A stretch of 38,391 nucleotides of DNA, from assembly GCA_046590205.1 (NCBI GenBank), contig JBKJTT010000086.1:1-38391 (forward strand). The letters run 5' to 3'. Below are positions 22,824 through 32,152 of this stretch, one piece after another; positions within the stretch are counted from its first letter, which is position 1; every line of letters starts with the position of its first letter. The notes under the pieces were generated by a model. That model searched no databases. It was given only the letters and a program-made list of their open reading frames with translations, and was not told where the DNA came from. This stretch comes from DATDEW01 sp046590205 (GTDB lineage Bacteria; Bacteroidota; Ignavibacteria; Palsa-1295). The position numbers were made by a program, and so were the translations under genes.

Positions 22824-23960
22824 ATGAATTTCCCGATCATACGAGGTAAGGCGACAAAGCAGCCGCATGTCGGCATTCCCGAAGGTACGTTTGAAGAAGA
22901 GCACGGCAGAGAAGGGTTTTTCGGACGTGTCTCCCATCTCTATCATGCCTACCCTCCGACGGGTTGGACTCGGATCGAGGGTAATCTTCGCCCCCATGCC
23001 TTCGACCTCAATCAGCTTGAGCCGACGGATATGAAGGATGTCAATGGTCTGCCGACGCCGATACTTTATAACGATGATGTGATACTTCTCATCTCGCGCC
23101 GCTCTGAACCTCATCCATGCTACTTCCGTAATGCTGATGGCGACTTGCTCTACTTTATCCATCGCGGCAGCGGGAAGTTCGAGACGGACTTCGGCACACT
23201 TGATTTTGAGGCAGGTGATTACATTGTTATACCTCGCGCCACTACCTACCGCATGATTCCCGAAACAAAGGATAACTTCTTCGTGATGCTTGAAGCACAT
23301 GATGAGATTTTGCCTCCGACACCTGAGATGAAGGGACTCATGGGTATGCATGCCATCTTTGATACCGGAGCACTTACACTACCTGAATTCGAGGAGTTCA
23401 AGCCGAGCGAACTCAATGGGAAAGAATATGAAATACGTGTCAAACGCCTCGGGCAGTGGACTTCTATCTTTTATCCGTACGATCCGATAGATATAGTCGG
23501 ATGGCGCGGCGACCTAACGGTGTATAAGATTAACATGCGAGATATTCGCCCTGTTATGTCACACCGTGTTCATTTACCTCCTCCTGTACATACGACCTTC
23601 ATGTGCAAGAATGCCGTTATCTGTTCTTTCTTGCCGCGTCCTATTGAAGAAGGTCCGGAGACTTTGAAAGTACCGTTCTATCATCGTAATTCGGATTATG
23701 ATGAGGTACTCTTCTATCACGATGGTGATTTCTTCAGCCGAGATAACATTAAGCCCGCTATGATGACACTGCATCCTGCAGGCATTCATCATGGTCCGCA
23801 TCCCAAAGCAGTTCGTAATCAGCACACGCTAACCCGTACCAATGAGATGGCGATGATGTTGGATGCACGAAATCCGTTGAAGATAGCCCCCGCTGCGGAG
23901 TCAGTCGAATGGAAAGAATACTGGGCAAGTTGGCAAGAGAAGAAAGAAGCAGTAAAGTAG
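22824..23960 (+). CDS. hmgA: Homogentisate 1,2-dioxygenase
   Basis: 378 residues, cytoplasmic. It opens the ring of homogentisate to maleylacetoacetate in tyrosine/phenylalanine breakdown, using Fe(II). Family segments include GKFETDFGTLDFEAGDYIVI (cupin strand), PVHTTFMCKNAVICSFLPRP, FYHRNSDYDEVLFYHDGDFF and HPAGIHHGPHP. The Glu (YDEV) and His (HRN, GIHHGPHP) residues are the usual iron ligands. It is shorter than the 430-445 residues of proteobacterial and human enzymes, resembling shorter forms seen in other lineages. GGAAGG lies 8-13 bases before the ATG. No fumarylacetoacetase or maleylacetoacetate isomerase gene is adjacent. Confidence 0.9.
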   Translation: MNFPIIRGKATKQPHVGIPEGTFEEEHGREGFFGRVSHLYHAYPPTGWTRIEGNLRPHAFDLNQLEPTDMKDVNGLPTPILYNDDVILLISRRSEPHPCYFRNADGDLLYFIHRGSGKFETDFGTLDFEAGDYIVIPRATTYRMIPETKDNFFVMLEAHDEILPPTPEMKGLMGMHAIFDTGALTLPEFEEFKPSELNGKEYEIRVKRLGQWTSIFYPYDPIDIVGWRGDLTVYKINMRDIRPVMSHRVHLPPPVHTTFMCKNAVICSFLPRPIEEGPETLKVPFYHRNSDYDEVLFYHDGDFFSRDNIKPAMMTLHPAGIHHGPHPKAVRNQHTLTRTNEMAMMLDARNPLKIAPAAESVEWKEYWASWQEKKEAVK

Positions 23961-23961
23961 G

Positions 23962-26900
23962 TTACTTCACGATGATTACGCGGCTCATGCTTCGGCTTCC
24001 CGATGATTCCAGCCCAACAAGATACTGTCCTTGAGGTAGTGACGATGACGGCAGACTCATAGTGTGTCTGCCTTTGGCAAGAGTCGCATCACCAGAGAGA
24101 ACCATCTTGCCGTTAATATCGAAGACTGTCATCTTTACATCACCCGACAAGTTGAGGTCGAAATTAACTACGACACCTTTCTCGTCATTCGTAGGGTTCG
24201 GCACGATTCGCATATTATCGAAGATGCTCCCATCATGATTAATGTATCCTCTGATGAAGGCATCACCACATGTATCATCAACCTGTAGGATAGTCCCCGA
24301 TAATGCAAGCGGCTCAAGCACGCATGAATGATAAATGCTATCAGCACCATTCAAGATGACTTTATCAATAGTGATAGGCGAGTATGAACTATCACCGATC
24401 GTTACTCTGAACGAGATAGTCCCAAGTTCCGTCTCGGCGGTGATAGGAGATGAAATTGGTCTCGAAAGTGTCAGACGAAGCAATCCAACGGAATCATATT
24501 TGGTGCGAAAAACCCATGGTGAATTTACGACAACATTAGCAACAGTCAACACATTGTTGTAAAACTTTATATCAACTATTACCGATGTGAGACCGCGAAG
24601 TGCTTCGATGTTATCTTTGATGACCATCTTCGTCGAGAAGACACCACCGGCAGGTTTTGTAATAACCGCAGAATTATCAACTGATGCAACATCGAAACGG
24701 ACAGTGCCTTTTGCCCCAATAAGCGAGCCAAGAAGCGGTACACTTCTTGATATTCCGCTTGCTACACTTTTAATTACTAATAGAGATATTGAATCGCCAG
24801 ACTGTGACGGGTTAAAGTCCACCATAAAACTTGTATCCTCATTCGGTGCAATCTTCAAAGGCAGCGTCATGGTAGAATTGAATGAGAACTGCGGGTTTGC
24901 TGCAAGGAAGAGCGAATCAACAATGAGGGTATCACATCCGTAGTTACCGATAGTGAATGTTCTGGAAGCTGTCTTACAGAGAAATGCATAGAAGATGCTA
25001 TCGTCAGCAGAGAGTACGAACGATGAGCCACCTTTCTTTGAAGTTACATTAATTGTTATGGTAGTATCAAGCCCAATACCTGTAAGTCGGATACCACCCG
25101 AAGCAGATGCACCTGAGCCGGGCGAGAAGCGAAAGATGAACGTCGCGGAATCGCCAGGTGGGATATATGCCGGTGTCAACGGCCCGCCGATAAAGGAATA
25201 CCATGAAGGACCATTCAATACTGTACTATCAATAGTTAATGTATCGCATATTCCGTAATTATAGATTGTAAATGATGTATCAAATGTGGTGCACGGCTGG
25301 ATACTATCAACAGTAATACTCGATGGCAATGAAAGCAATCGAACCTTCGGCTTGACAGTACCTAATAGCTTTAAAGTTATGATCTGCTCTGCGCCATTCT
25401 TTGTACGAATTCGAATCTTTAAAGAATCAAACTTTGCACCATCGCTCGTCGGTATTTCAGCAACACGAATCAAAACGCTGTCATCAGGCGCAAGAGTTAG
25501 CGGAACGGTTGGGCTTAGAATTTGAAAACTCTGATCTGAAGGTCCGAATATCTCAAGTATCGTCGCAGAGTCACAAGAGAAGTTTCGTAGGTATGTTGTC
25601 AGTTCTGCCTGTTCACATACTAACAGAGGGTCGAATGAAAGTGCCGACTCCGATAAAGATGCATTACATATCGGCTTGCCAAATCCATTGATTCTGATGG
25701 TCGTATCACGTTGCGTTAGGGCATCGAATTCGAATGAAAGCGTTAGTTGATCGAAGTCGGCGTTTGGTGCAGTTGGTGTGTATCGAATAACTATATGGTC
25801 ACTATCTCCTGGAGCGAGAGTTCGAGTAAGTGCAGGTTGATACTGAATAAAATAGTCTGGGTTGCCGCTAGTAAGTGTAACAGCCGTGAGCTTCAAGGGT
25901 TTGCATACCGTATTCTTAAACCATAGTGTATCGTACTTCACATTACAAATGGTCACCGAATCAAATACAATGCGATTCACTGATAGCTGTGCCTGTGGTT
26001 CTTTCGTTGATAGTATCTTCAACTTCAAGGTAATAGCTGTATCTCTTTCTATTCCGTCTGTACTCAATCGAATGATGAGTGTTGCCGTATAGTCTCCCGG
26101 ATTCGTCCCGATCACTTGAATTTGCACTCGTGTTGAACCGCCCGGTGGAAGTGTTAGGGGAAAACTTGAAGCATTTGTTAGATCAAAGAGTGAAGGTGCA
26201 CTGATGATAAGGGAGAGGATCTGCAGAGTATCACATGGTCCGTTCTTTATTGTGATAGCAGTATCAATTGTTTTACAGTCTGATGCAAGAAGGAGGTCAA
26301 GTTCTTTTGTAAGTTGGACATTCTCACCCGGTGCACCGTTACCACTCAGATCAAGTTGAACTTCATAAGGGATACCATTGACGCTATAGTTGATAATAAG
26401 TTTGGCAGAGTCTTTTTTAAAGTCGTCGGGTGAGTATCGTACTCTTAGAGAATCGTTGATCCCAAGAGTTCGGGGGAGTGTTGGCTTTGTGATAGCGAAT
26501 GTTGGTGAGCCCAGCAGTCCGATGTCGATGAGTTTTATCTCATAGCAATCACTTAAGTTGATGAACTTCAAGAATGAATCAACCGAAAAACATCCCGGTG
26601 AGGTAAATGATAATTTACGAGTTGAAAAATCGAGCAGATTCTTGAGTCGTTTCGTGCCGTACTCATTCCACCATATATCACCCTCCACTGTCCCTGCATA
26701 GACTGTATCACCTGTTACAAAGAAGCGGGTGTCATACGCATTTCCAGGTCCGCAATGATCTAACCAAACGGTGCCTCCATTTGTCGAGTACAAGAATCTA
26801 TCTCTTGTTTGCACATAGAGGATAGAAGAGTCGCCGTGAATATCACCATTAATATCAACACCGGTAGGAAATTGATGAATAATATTCCATGTATATCCGC

Positions 26901-27657
26901 CATCGGTTGAACGGATGATCTGCCTCTGCCTCTCGGCGGCAACATAGTACCCTCGATTTGGGACAGCAAGCGGCTGCCATGCCTCTTCGTTGAATAGCAC
27001 GGATGTCCACGTAAAACCACCGTCATTTGTCATTGAGTATGTCCCGGTGTAGGTCGTCATCACACCGTTCATTCCATTTATGAACGACACACCGTTCTGA
27101 TTAGCTGTGATCCCAAGGGGTATCCACGTTGTGCCATCGTTTGTTGAACGCGAATTTCTCCCCGACCAAGACGTTGTGATCACAAGCTGGCTTGTCGGAT
27201 TATAATAGACGCTTGTCTGCTCACCATAAAGCGTTGTGGCAGTCCATGTCTTCCCGCTATCGATTGTTTTGAATATACCGGGAGTTAGTGATGTCTGTCG
27301 AGCAGAGCACCAACCGATAGCCGCGTCTTTAAATGCAAATCCTGTAACCGGTCCGTTAAGATTGACGGGAGTGACTGACTTTTGCCATGACTTTCCGTTA
27401 TTGGTAGTTCGCCATACACTTCCGTTTGCTGTCCCTACATAGCCGATGTTCAATCTGCCGACCGAACTAAGAAAATGTGTACTGAATATCTGCGAATTGA
27501 ACGAGAACAGCTTTGACCATTGTGCCGATCCTGACGATGCCGTCAGGAGCAACGCCAGCGATAGTATGTTCAATAGCCATTTCAATATGTTCTGGTTTTG
27601 ACCCAAAGATGTAAGCGAAAGTAAGCTGTAATACTGCTTGTACGGGAGCAAGCCCAT
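23962..27657 (-). CDS. Large T9SS surface protein: BNR propeller, choice-of-anchor repeats, cohesin-like domain
   Basis: 1231 residues. The N-terminal signal sequence is LLNILSLALLLTASSGSAQ. If ATG 27657 is used, 25 residues precede it; a TTG at 27585 would give a tighter signal peptide, so the start is uncertain. Residues about 60-310 contain six Asp-box motifs (WRTTNNGKSWQK, STNDGTTWIPL, STDGGYTWNII and others), as in BNR/Ycf48-like propellers. About 340-1000 are repeated choice-of-anchor D domains with regular Cys pairs. About 1005-1120 is cohesin-like (VIVDIKFYNNVLTVANVVVN). The last 80 residues are a type A sorting domain (MRIVPNPTNDEKGVVVNFDL). It is predicted to be secreted and surface-attached. 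It abuts the convergent hmgA gene with a single base between them. Confidence 0.88.
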   Translation of the reverse strand: MGLLPYKQYYSLLSLTSLGQNQNILKWLLNILSLALLLTASSGSAQWSKLFSFNSQIFSTHFLSSVGRLNIGYVGTANGSVWRTTNNGKSWQKSVTPVNLNGPVTGFAFKDAAIGWCSARQTSLTPGIFKTIDSGKTWTATTLYGEQTSVYYNPTSQLVITTSWSGRNSRSTNDGTTWIPLGITANQNGVSFINGMNGVMTTYTGTYSMTNDGGFTWTSVLFNEEAWQPLAVPNRGYYVAAERQRQIIRSTDGGYTWNIIHQFPTGVDINGDIHGDSSILYVQTRDRFLYSTNGGTVWLDHCGPGNAYDTRFFVTGDTVYAGTVEGDIWWNEYGTKRLKNLLDFSTRKLSFTSPGCFSVDSFLKFINLSDCYEIKLIDIGLLGSPTFAITKPTLPRTLGINDSLRVRYSPDDFKKDSAKLIINYSVNGIPYEVQLDLSGNGAPGENVQLTKELDLLLASDCKTIDTAITIKNGPCDTLQILSLIISAPSLFDLTNASSFPLTLPPGGSTRVQIQVIGTNPGDYTATLIIRLSTDGIERDTAITLKLKILSTKEPQAQLSVNRIVFDSVTICNVKYDTLWFKNTVCKPLKLTAVTLTSGNPDYFIQYQPALTRTLAPGDSDHIVIRYTPTAPNADFDQLTLSFEFDALTQRDTTIRINGFGKPICNASLSESALSFDPLLVCEQAELTTYLRNFSCDSATILEIFGPSDQSFQILSPTVPLTLAPDDSVLIRVAEIPTSDGAKFDSLKIRIRTKNGAEQIITLKLLGTVKPKVRLLSLPSSITVDSIQPCTTFDTSFTIYNYGICDTLTIDSTVLNGPSWYSFIGGPLTPAYIPPGDSATFIFRFSPGSGASASGGIRLTGIGLDTTITINVTSKKGGSSFVLSADDSIFYAFLCKTASRTFTIGNYGCDTLIVDSLFLAANPQFSFNSTMTLPLKIAPNEDTSFMVDFNPSQSGDSISLLVIKSVASGISRSVPLLGSLIGAKGTVRFDVASVDNSAVITKPAGGVFSTKMVIKDNIEALRGLTSVIVDIKFYNNVLTVANVVVNSPWVFRTKYDSVGLLRLTLSRPISSPITAETELGTISFRVTIGDSSYSPITIDKVILNGADSIYHSCVLEPLALSGTILQVDDTCGDAFIRGYINHDGSIFDNMRIVPNPTNDEKGVVVNFDLNLSGDVKMTVFDINGKMVLSGDATLAKGRHTMSLPSSSLPQGQYLVGLESSGSRSMSRVIIVK

Positions 27658-27670
27658 AGTTACAACGCTT

Positions 27671-27678
27671 CAAAACTA
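27671..27678 (-). promoter_or_regulatory. -7 element TAGTTTTG for the large surface protein
   Basis: On the minus strand TAGTTTTG (27678-27671) is an exact TAnnTTTG match about 14 bases from the ATG at 27657. No clear TTG is seen at -33. The leader would be very short if the ATG is used. Confidence 0.45.
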
Positions 27679-27703
27679 AATTAGTTACTCTTTTGGATAA
27701 ACT

Positions 27704-27742
27704 TACTTTTGTACCGGCTTTGTTTCGTAATCCTTATTTTTG
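27704..27742 (+). promoter_or_regulatory. Divergent promoter region of the VWA-OmpA lipoprotein gene
   Basis: Two exact TAnnTTTG octamers read rightward: TACTTTTG (27704-27711) and TATTTTTG (27735-27742). The second is 28 bases before the ATG at 27770. Together with the minus-strand octamer at 27671-27678 they form a compact divergent promoter region. Confidence 0.5.
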
Positions 27743-27769
27743 CATCTCAAAATTCTTACCACCATATAT

Positions 27770-29128
27770 ATGAAAAAGCTATTTATCTTGCTTCTGGTAG
27801 CAGCCTTTACCGGATGTGCATCATTTAAGGGTGAACCAGCCGCAGAACTTGACCCTATCCCACCACTTGGTTATGCTCCGGTCTATGTCAGGAATGTTGC
27901 CTCGATGCCCGCTTCACTTGATAAAAAACCCGCATTTTATATGAGCCGTATTGAGTCGGAAGCCAACCGTGCGAAGCTTTTTGTCCATATTGTAGATTCC
28001 AATGGGAATTTCTTATCAGGTGCATCGAAGAACCGCCCCCTGTGGTGCAATCTGCTTGATTACGTCAATGGTAGACCCACGCAAATAAAAGATTTTAAGC
28101 TAAAAGAAATGACAGAAGCTGATAGAACCCCAACAGCTATCGCTCTTGTCATGGACCATTCAGGTTCTATGGGGGAAGAACGTGCGCGTATCGTCCAGGA
28201 TGCCGCAGAGTATTTCATCAACATGAAAAAACCCGAAGATGCAGTGGCGATCATTAAGTATGACAACCGCACTGTGGTTGAAGCACCACTTTTACAAGAT
28301 GGCTTTATTGTAAAGAATAAGCTTCAGAAGAATGGCTTGACGGGTTTTGGTGGGTTGACAGCCATTGGTGACGGTATAGCAGCAGGTATTGAGGAAGTTG
28401 CAAATGCGCGTGGATATGATCGCCGCGCTGTGCTTGTCTTTACTGATGGTCAGGACAACAGTTCACTGATTTTCCGTGACTCGATCATCCGACTTGCCAA
28501 ACGAACTAATACCATTGTTTGCTGTGTGGACTTTGGTGTGAATACTGATAAGGCATACCTTCAGGACGTTTCCGATAATTGTGGCGGTACCTATCATAAT
28601 ATATACAGCTCAAAGGAGTTTGAGCTTGTATTTGGTGACATCTATAGAAAGCTCAAGAACTACTATCTGCTTGAATATTCACCGCGTGAGTATGGGCAGC
28701 ATACCGTATCTCTCAAGCTCTGTTTACCGAAGGATACTCTTTTTGCAGAACGGTCGTTCGATAACACACCGATAATCGGAAGTTATTCTCTTGTCGATGT
28801 GTACTTCGATATTAATAAAGCGGATATAACATCGGCATCGGAGCCGGCAATTGAGAATATTGCAACGCTAATGAAAGCATACCCAAATATGACCATAGAG
28901 CTTCGCGGACATACTGACAATACCAATACTACAAAGGACCCCGACTACAACAAGAAACTTTCACAACGACGTGCAGATGCAGTCAAAGACGCAATAGCGA
29001 AGTTGGGCATTTCTACCTCACGCATCAAAGCAACCGGATATGGTGAGTCTATCCCGATTGCTGAAAATAATAGTGATGAAGGCAGAGCAAAAAACAGGCG
29101 AACGGAGATAGCTATTATTTCCAGATAA
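27770..29128 (+). CDS. VWA-OmpA fusion lipoprotein
   Basis: 452 residues from ATG 27770 (an upstream ATG at 27740 only adds polar residues before the signal). MKKLFILLLVAAFTGCASFK carries a lipobox with Cys16. Residues about 121-315 form a VWA domain with MIDAS D129-H-S131-G-S133 (VMDHSGSMGEERARIV) and the LVFTDGQDN aspartate segment. Residues about 345-452 form an OmpA C-terminal peptidoglycan-binding domain (VYFDINKADI, IELRGHTDNT, KKLSQRRADAVKDAI, GRAKNRRTEI). The protein should be anchored in a membrane by its lipid, bind peptidoglycan, and present a metal-dependent adhesion domain. It heads a run of envelope genes. Confidence 0.9.
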   Translation: MKKLFILLLVAAFTGCASFKGEPAAELDPIPPLGYAPVYVRNVASMPASLDKKPAFYMSRIESEANRAKLFVHIVDSNGNFLSGASKNRPLWCNLLDYVNGRPTQIKDFKLKEMTEADRTPTAIALVMDHSGSMGEERARIVQDAAEYFINMKKPEDAVAIIKYDNRTVVEAPLLQDGFIVKNKLQKNGLTGFGGLTAIGDGIAAGIEEVANARGYDRRAVLVFTDGQDNSSLIFRDSIIRLAKRTNTIVCCVDFGVNTDKAYLQDVSDNCGGTYHNIYSSKEFELVFGDIYRKLKNYYLLEYSPREYGQHTVSLKLCLPKDTLFAERSFDNTPIIGSYSLVDVYFDINKADITSASEPAIENIATLMKAYPNMTIELRGHTDNTNTTKDPDYNKKLSQRRADAVKDAIAKLGISTSRIKATGYGESIPIAENNSDEGRAKNRRTEIAIISR

Positions 29129-29185
29129 TGCGAATTGTTTTGATTTCGGCTGTGTCATTAGCTTGTACGGTATGATTTTTGCTGG

Positions 29186-29202
29186 TCAGAATGAAATTCT
29201 GA
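29186..29202. repeat. Short perfect hairpin
   Basis: TCAGAAT and ATTCTGA flank GAA, 58 bases after the lipoprotein stop. No T-run follows, so it is only a possible transcript-end or processing site. Confidence 0.4.
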
Positions 29203-29287
29203 ATGAACGAAGTGTCGTTAGTTCAGTAGGTGCCACTTTACCCTCAAATGATGATAAGCGAACGGCTTTTGCCTATTGGGGGTTTAA

Positions 29288-29350
29288 ATAATGCTTAACC
29301 GGCGTTGATTCTGGTTTTCTTTGTAACTTTGAATTGTTGGCAAGCATTAT
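29288..29350 (+). promoter_or_regulatory. Promoter flanked by a 9-bp inverted repeat
   Basis: TTG (29305-29307), a 16-base spacer and TAACTTTG (29324-29331) make a good Bacteroidota-type promoter for the PD40-OmpA gene. ATAATGCTT at 29288-29296 and AAGCATTAT at 29342-29350 are perfect inverted copies on either side, 54 bases centre to centre. They could be operator half-sites. Confidence 0.55.
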
Positions 29351-29387
29351 CCTGTTGTATTGTGTATAGATACGGCGAAAGTCTTTC

Positions 29388-31226
29388 ATGTTGAGAAATT
29401 TGTTCACTCGTCCCGTAATGAAAATTCGATACCAGTTATTTTCACTCGCAGCTCTTTTGTTTCTATGTGTTTCCCCTTCATTTTCACAAGATGATGCTGG
29501 CAAACGTGCAATAGACCGAGGATTGACCGACACCCACGTGGATAACCTAACGAACCTGAACTCACAGGCGGATGAGGCAACCCCTCATGTCAGTCCGGAC
29601 GAAGGAACACTCTACTTTACAAGCTATCGCACCGGTAAAGCTGCTATCTATAAGGCAACGCGTAAGTCCTTAACTGAATGGAATATCCCCGAGCTTTCCA
29701 TTGAATTACCATCAAAAGAAACAATCAGCTCACTTTCTCTTTCTAAAAATGGTAAGACCGCTGTCTTGACGGCGAGCAATCGTAAAGATGGTTTTGACCG
29801 AACAAGCGATATATATGAATGTGATATAGTAAATGACAAAATTCAGAATATCCGTTCACTTGGTTCGACAGTAAATTCTCCCTGGTGGGATAGCCAACCA
29901 TGTGTTTCTGATGATGGCCAACTCTTGTTCTTCACAAGTGATCGCAAAAAAGGTGCGGGTGGTGCTGACCTCTATATGTCTGCAAAAAATAGTGGTGGTG
30001 GATGGGGTGCTCCGACATTATTGAGTTTCTGTACCAACGGTGATGAGCTTTCGCCATTTATCTCAAGTGACAATCAAACCCTCTATTTTGCATCTGATGA
30101 TATCGATGGTGGTCAAGGCGGGTATGATATTTACGTAACTTTCCGTACTGGAGATAATACTTGGTCTGCCCCTAAGAATCTCGGGCCTGCGGTTAATTCA
30201 AAGTCGAATGAGTTGTTCTTTTCGATTCCTCCGATTGAAGATGCACTATATGTCGCAAGTGATAGGAGCGGCGGACAAGGCAACTTTGATCTCTATCGCA
30301 TTTCTCCTAATCCGATAAAACCCAAACCGAAATCTATTGCTTTCCGTGGTCAAGTACTTGATGCCGAAACCGGATTGCCCGTACGTACAGAACCGACAAC
30401 AACCCTTGGTGTCCCTGCTGGTGAATCATTAGCGAATACAGGTACTGCCCGTCAATATAGTACGATGGCTCCAATAGGAAAGCTGGTAAATGTAAAAGCA
30501 GGAGCAGATTATTATCAGAACGGTTCTATCGAAGTTCAGGCACCCTCAACTTTTAGCGAAGAAGGATTTTCTGAAGACATTAAACTCATCCCATCGAAGG
30601 TACGCATCGTTGGTCACGTGACCAATGTCTTTACAGGCAAAGCAGTCGCAGCGAATGTTATCTTAGAAGAAACTGATAAAGACGGAAAGACAAGCACAAG
30701 GAATGTGAATGCAGACCCTTCAAGAGGCGGGTCGCTTTTTGAGTTCGATGCAAAGCCTTTTGCTTCGTACAAAGTATCAACGACTGTTGCAGACTACGAA
30801 CCATATAGTTCGCCAGTGCCGATACCACCAAAGCGTGAGGCGATGATAACTGTTGAGAAAGAGATACGACTTCAACCATCTACTATTGATGCTGTGATGG
30901 TATTTTTCGAGCTTGATAAGTTTGATCTCAAAGATGAACAAATGAGCAAACTCACTCGATTTATAGAACAAGTCAAGGAGAATCCGTATGTGAAGCTCGA
31001 AGCACTCGGGCACACAGATGACCAAGGTACCGAAGAGTATAATGATGTGCTTTCGCAGCGCCGTGCAGTTGCAGTTACTGAGTATCTGACATCAAAAGGT
31101 GTTCCGAAAGATCAGGTTGCTATTGTAAAGGGATTTGGTAAATCCGCACCGCTCGTCTTTGGTACATCAGATGAAGCGCGTGCAAAGAATCGCCGTGTGG
31201 AAGTCCGTATCGTTGGAAAACAGTAA
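29388..31226 (+). CDS. PD40 propeller-OmpA protein, PorE-like
   Basis: 612 residues. The signal peptide is MKIRYQLFSLAALLFLCVSP (then SFSQ); it is preceded by 10 residues if ATG 29388 is used, and ATG 29418 is an alternative. Residues about 60-310 contain PD40/TolB-like repeats (PHVSPDEGTLYFTSYRTGK, QPCVSDDGQLLFFTSDRKKG, PFISSDNQTLYFASDDIDGG). Two carboxypeptidase-regulatory-like domains follow (FRGQVLDAETGLPV, IVGHVTNVFTGKAVAANVIL). Residues about 500-612 are an OmpA peptidoglycan-binding domain (VFFELDKFDLKDEQ, LEALGHTDDQG, RAKNRRVEVRIV). The order propeller, regulatory fold, OmpA is that of the T9SS protein PorE, although the N-terminal TPR and lipobox of PorE are absent. It may link outer-membrane machinery to peptidoglycan. 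Confidence 0.85.
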   Translation: MLRNLFTRPVMKIRYQLFSLAALLFLCVSPSFSQDDAGKRAIDRGLTDTHVDNLTNLNSQADEATPHVSPDEGTLYFTSYRTGKAAIYKATRKSLTEWNIPELSIELPSKETISSLSLSKNGKTAVLTASNRKDGFDRTSDIYECDIVNDKIQNIRSLGSTVNSPWWDSQPCVSDDGQLLFFTSDRKKGAGGADLYMSAKNSGGGWGAPTLLSFCTNGDELSPFISSDNQTLYFASDDIDGGQGGYDIYVTFRTGDNTWSAPKNLGPAVNSKSNELFFSIPPIEDALYVASDRSGGQGNFDLYRISPNPIKPKPKSIAFRGQVLDAETGLPVRTEPTTTLGVPAGESLANTGTARQYSTMAPIGKLVNVKAGADYYQNGSIEVQAPSTFSEEGFSEDIKLIPSKVRIVGHVTNVFTGKAVAANVILEETDKDGKTSTRNVNADPSRGGSLFEFDAKPFASYKVSTTVADYEPYSSPVPIPPKREAMITVEKEIRLQPSTIDAVMVFFELDKFDLKDEQMSKLTRFIEQVKENPYVKLEALGHTDDQGTEEYNDVLSQRRAVAVTEYLTSKGVPKDQVAIVKGFGKSAPLVFGTSDEARAKNRRVEVRIVGKQ

Positions 31227-31235
31227 TCGCAAAGC

Positions 31236-32063
31236 ATGAATAGAATAATGACAAAACGACATACATACATTACGCTTGCGATTCTGACTCTTACCTTATT
31301 CACATCGGCTCTGCAAGCTCAAATATTATCACGAGGTGATCTTTTCGGTCCCGGTGCGCCACCCGCAAGAGCTGGCGTAGAGCTTGGTGTGGGGCTTAAT
31401 AGACAGGAAGGGACATTCCTTGCTGCATGTAATTGCGAGTTTGCAGATGGTAAGGGCACAGGGTTAATCGCTAATTTGGTTTTTGAGCTTCCGCTTAGTT
31501 ACGATTGGGCTATTAGCTTTAAGGCGGGGATTAATGCAATGTCAACTGCAAGTGATGTGGTTATTGTTGACAATGCAACGATACGTTACGAACCGGGTGA
31601 TTCGATCGCCAGCGTAAAGATCAAATTCAATCGTCACGGAGAAGTAAGTGCGACGTATTTAACATTTATTCCTGGAGTGAAATACCAGTTCTTCAGAGGT
31701 GGACCGTTCATTCAACTTGGTGCAGGCATTGGCATACTTATGTCAAGCAAATTTACTCATACTCGTCAACTTTCTTCTTCAACCGCGATATTGGAAGATG
31801 GCTCGACAATTGAAGGTGTTACATTCGAGACAGGAACACTTGAAGAAACCCTTGAAGAGGGTGAGATCAAAGATGTTGAGAAACTGCGTCTTTCCGCTAT
31901 CATTGCTGGTGGCTACGATATACCCCTTAGCGATAAAGCACTCATTTCGCCGATGATTGGGTACGATTTTCCATTTAATACCATTCGCAGCGATGCGACT
32001 GCAACTGACTGGAAAATATCGTCATTACAGTTAATGGTCGGGTTAAAGTATATCTTAGAGTAA
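31236..32063 (+). CDS. Outer-membrane beta-barrel protein
   Basis: 275 residues with a signal peptide (TYITLAILTLTLFTSALQAQ). The start may be ATG 31236 or 31248. The mature part has alternating amphipathic strands typical of small barrels (RAGVELGVGLNRQEGTFLAA, IQLGAGIGILM, KISSLQLMVGLKYILE). A longer, acidic loop (TGTLEETLEEGEIKDVEKLR) probably faces outside. The gene is 9 bases after the PD40-OmpA gene and is probably in its operon, so a partnership in the envelope is likely. Function unknown. Confidence 0.8.
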   Translation: MNRIMTKRHTYITLAILTLTLFTSALQAQILSRGDLFGPGAPPARAGVELGVGLNRQEGTFLAACNCEFADGKGTGLIANLVFELPLSYDWAISFKAGINAMSTASDVVIVDNATIRYEPGDSIASVKIKFNRHGEVSATYLTFIPGVKYQFFRGGPFIQLGAGIGILMSSKFTHTRQLSSSTAILEDGSTIEGVTFETGTLEETLEEGEIKDVEKLRLSAIIAGGYDIPLSDKALISPMIGYDFPFNTIRSDATATDWKISSLQLMVGLKYILE

Positions 32064-32109
32064 CCCGTTATAGAGTTTGTGTTGTAACTGTAGCCGTTCT
32101 CGAGCGTTT

Positions 32110-32139
32110 TACTTTTATATGGCTACCATACTATAGTAT
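32110..32139 (+). promoter_or_regulatory. Near-consensus -7 element followed by a 12-bp palindrome
   Basis: TACTTTTA (32110-32117) is one base from TAnnTTTG. ATACTATAGTAT (32128-32139) is a perfect palindrome placed just before the Shine-Dalgarno AAGGA and ATG 32153. It would sit around the transcription start and could be an operator. Confidence 0.4.
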
Positions 32140-32152
32140 TAAGGATACGATC

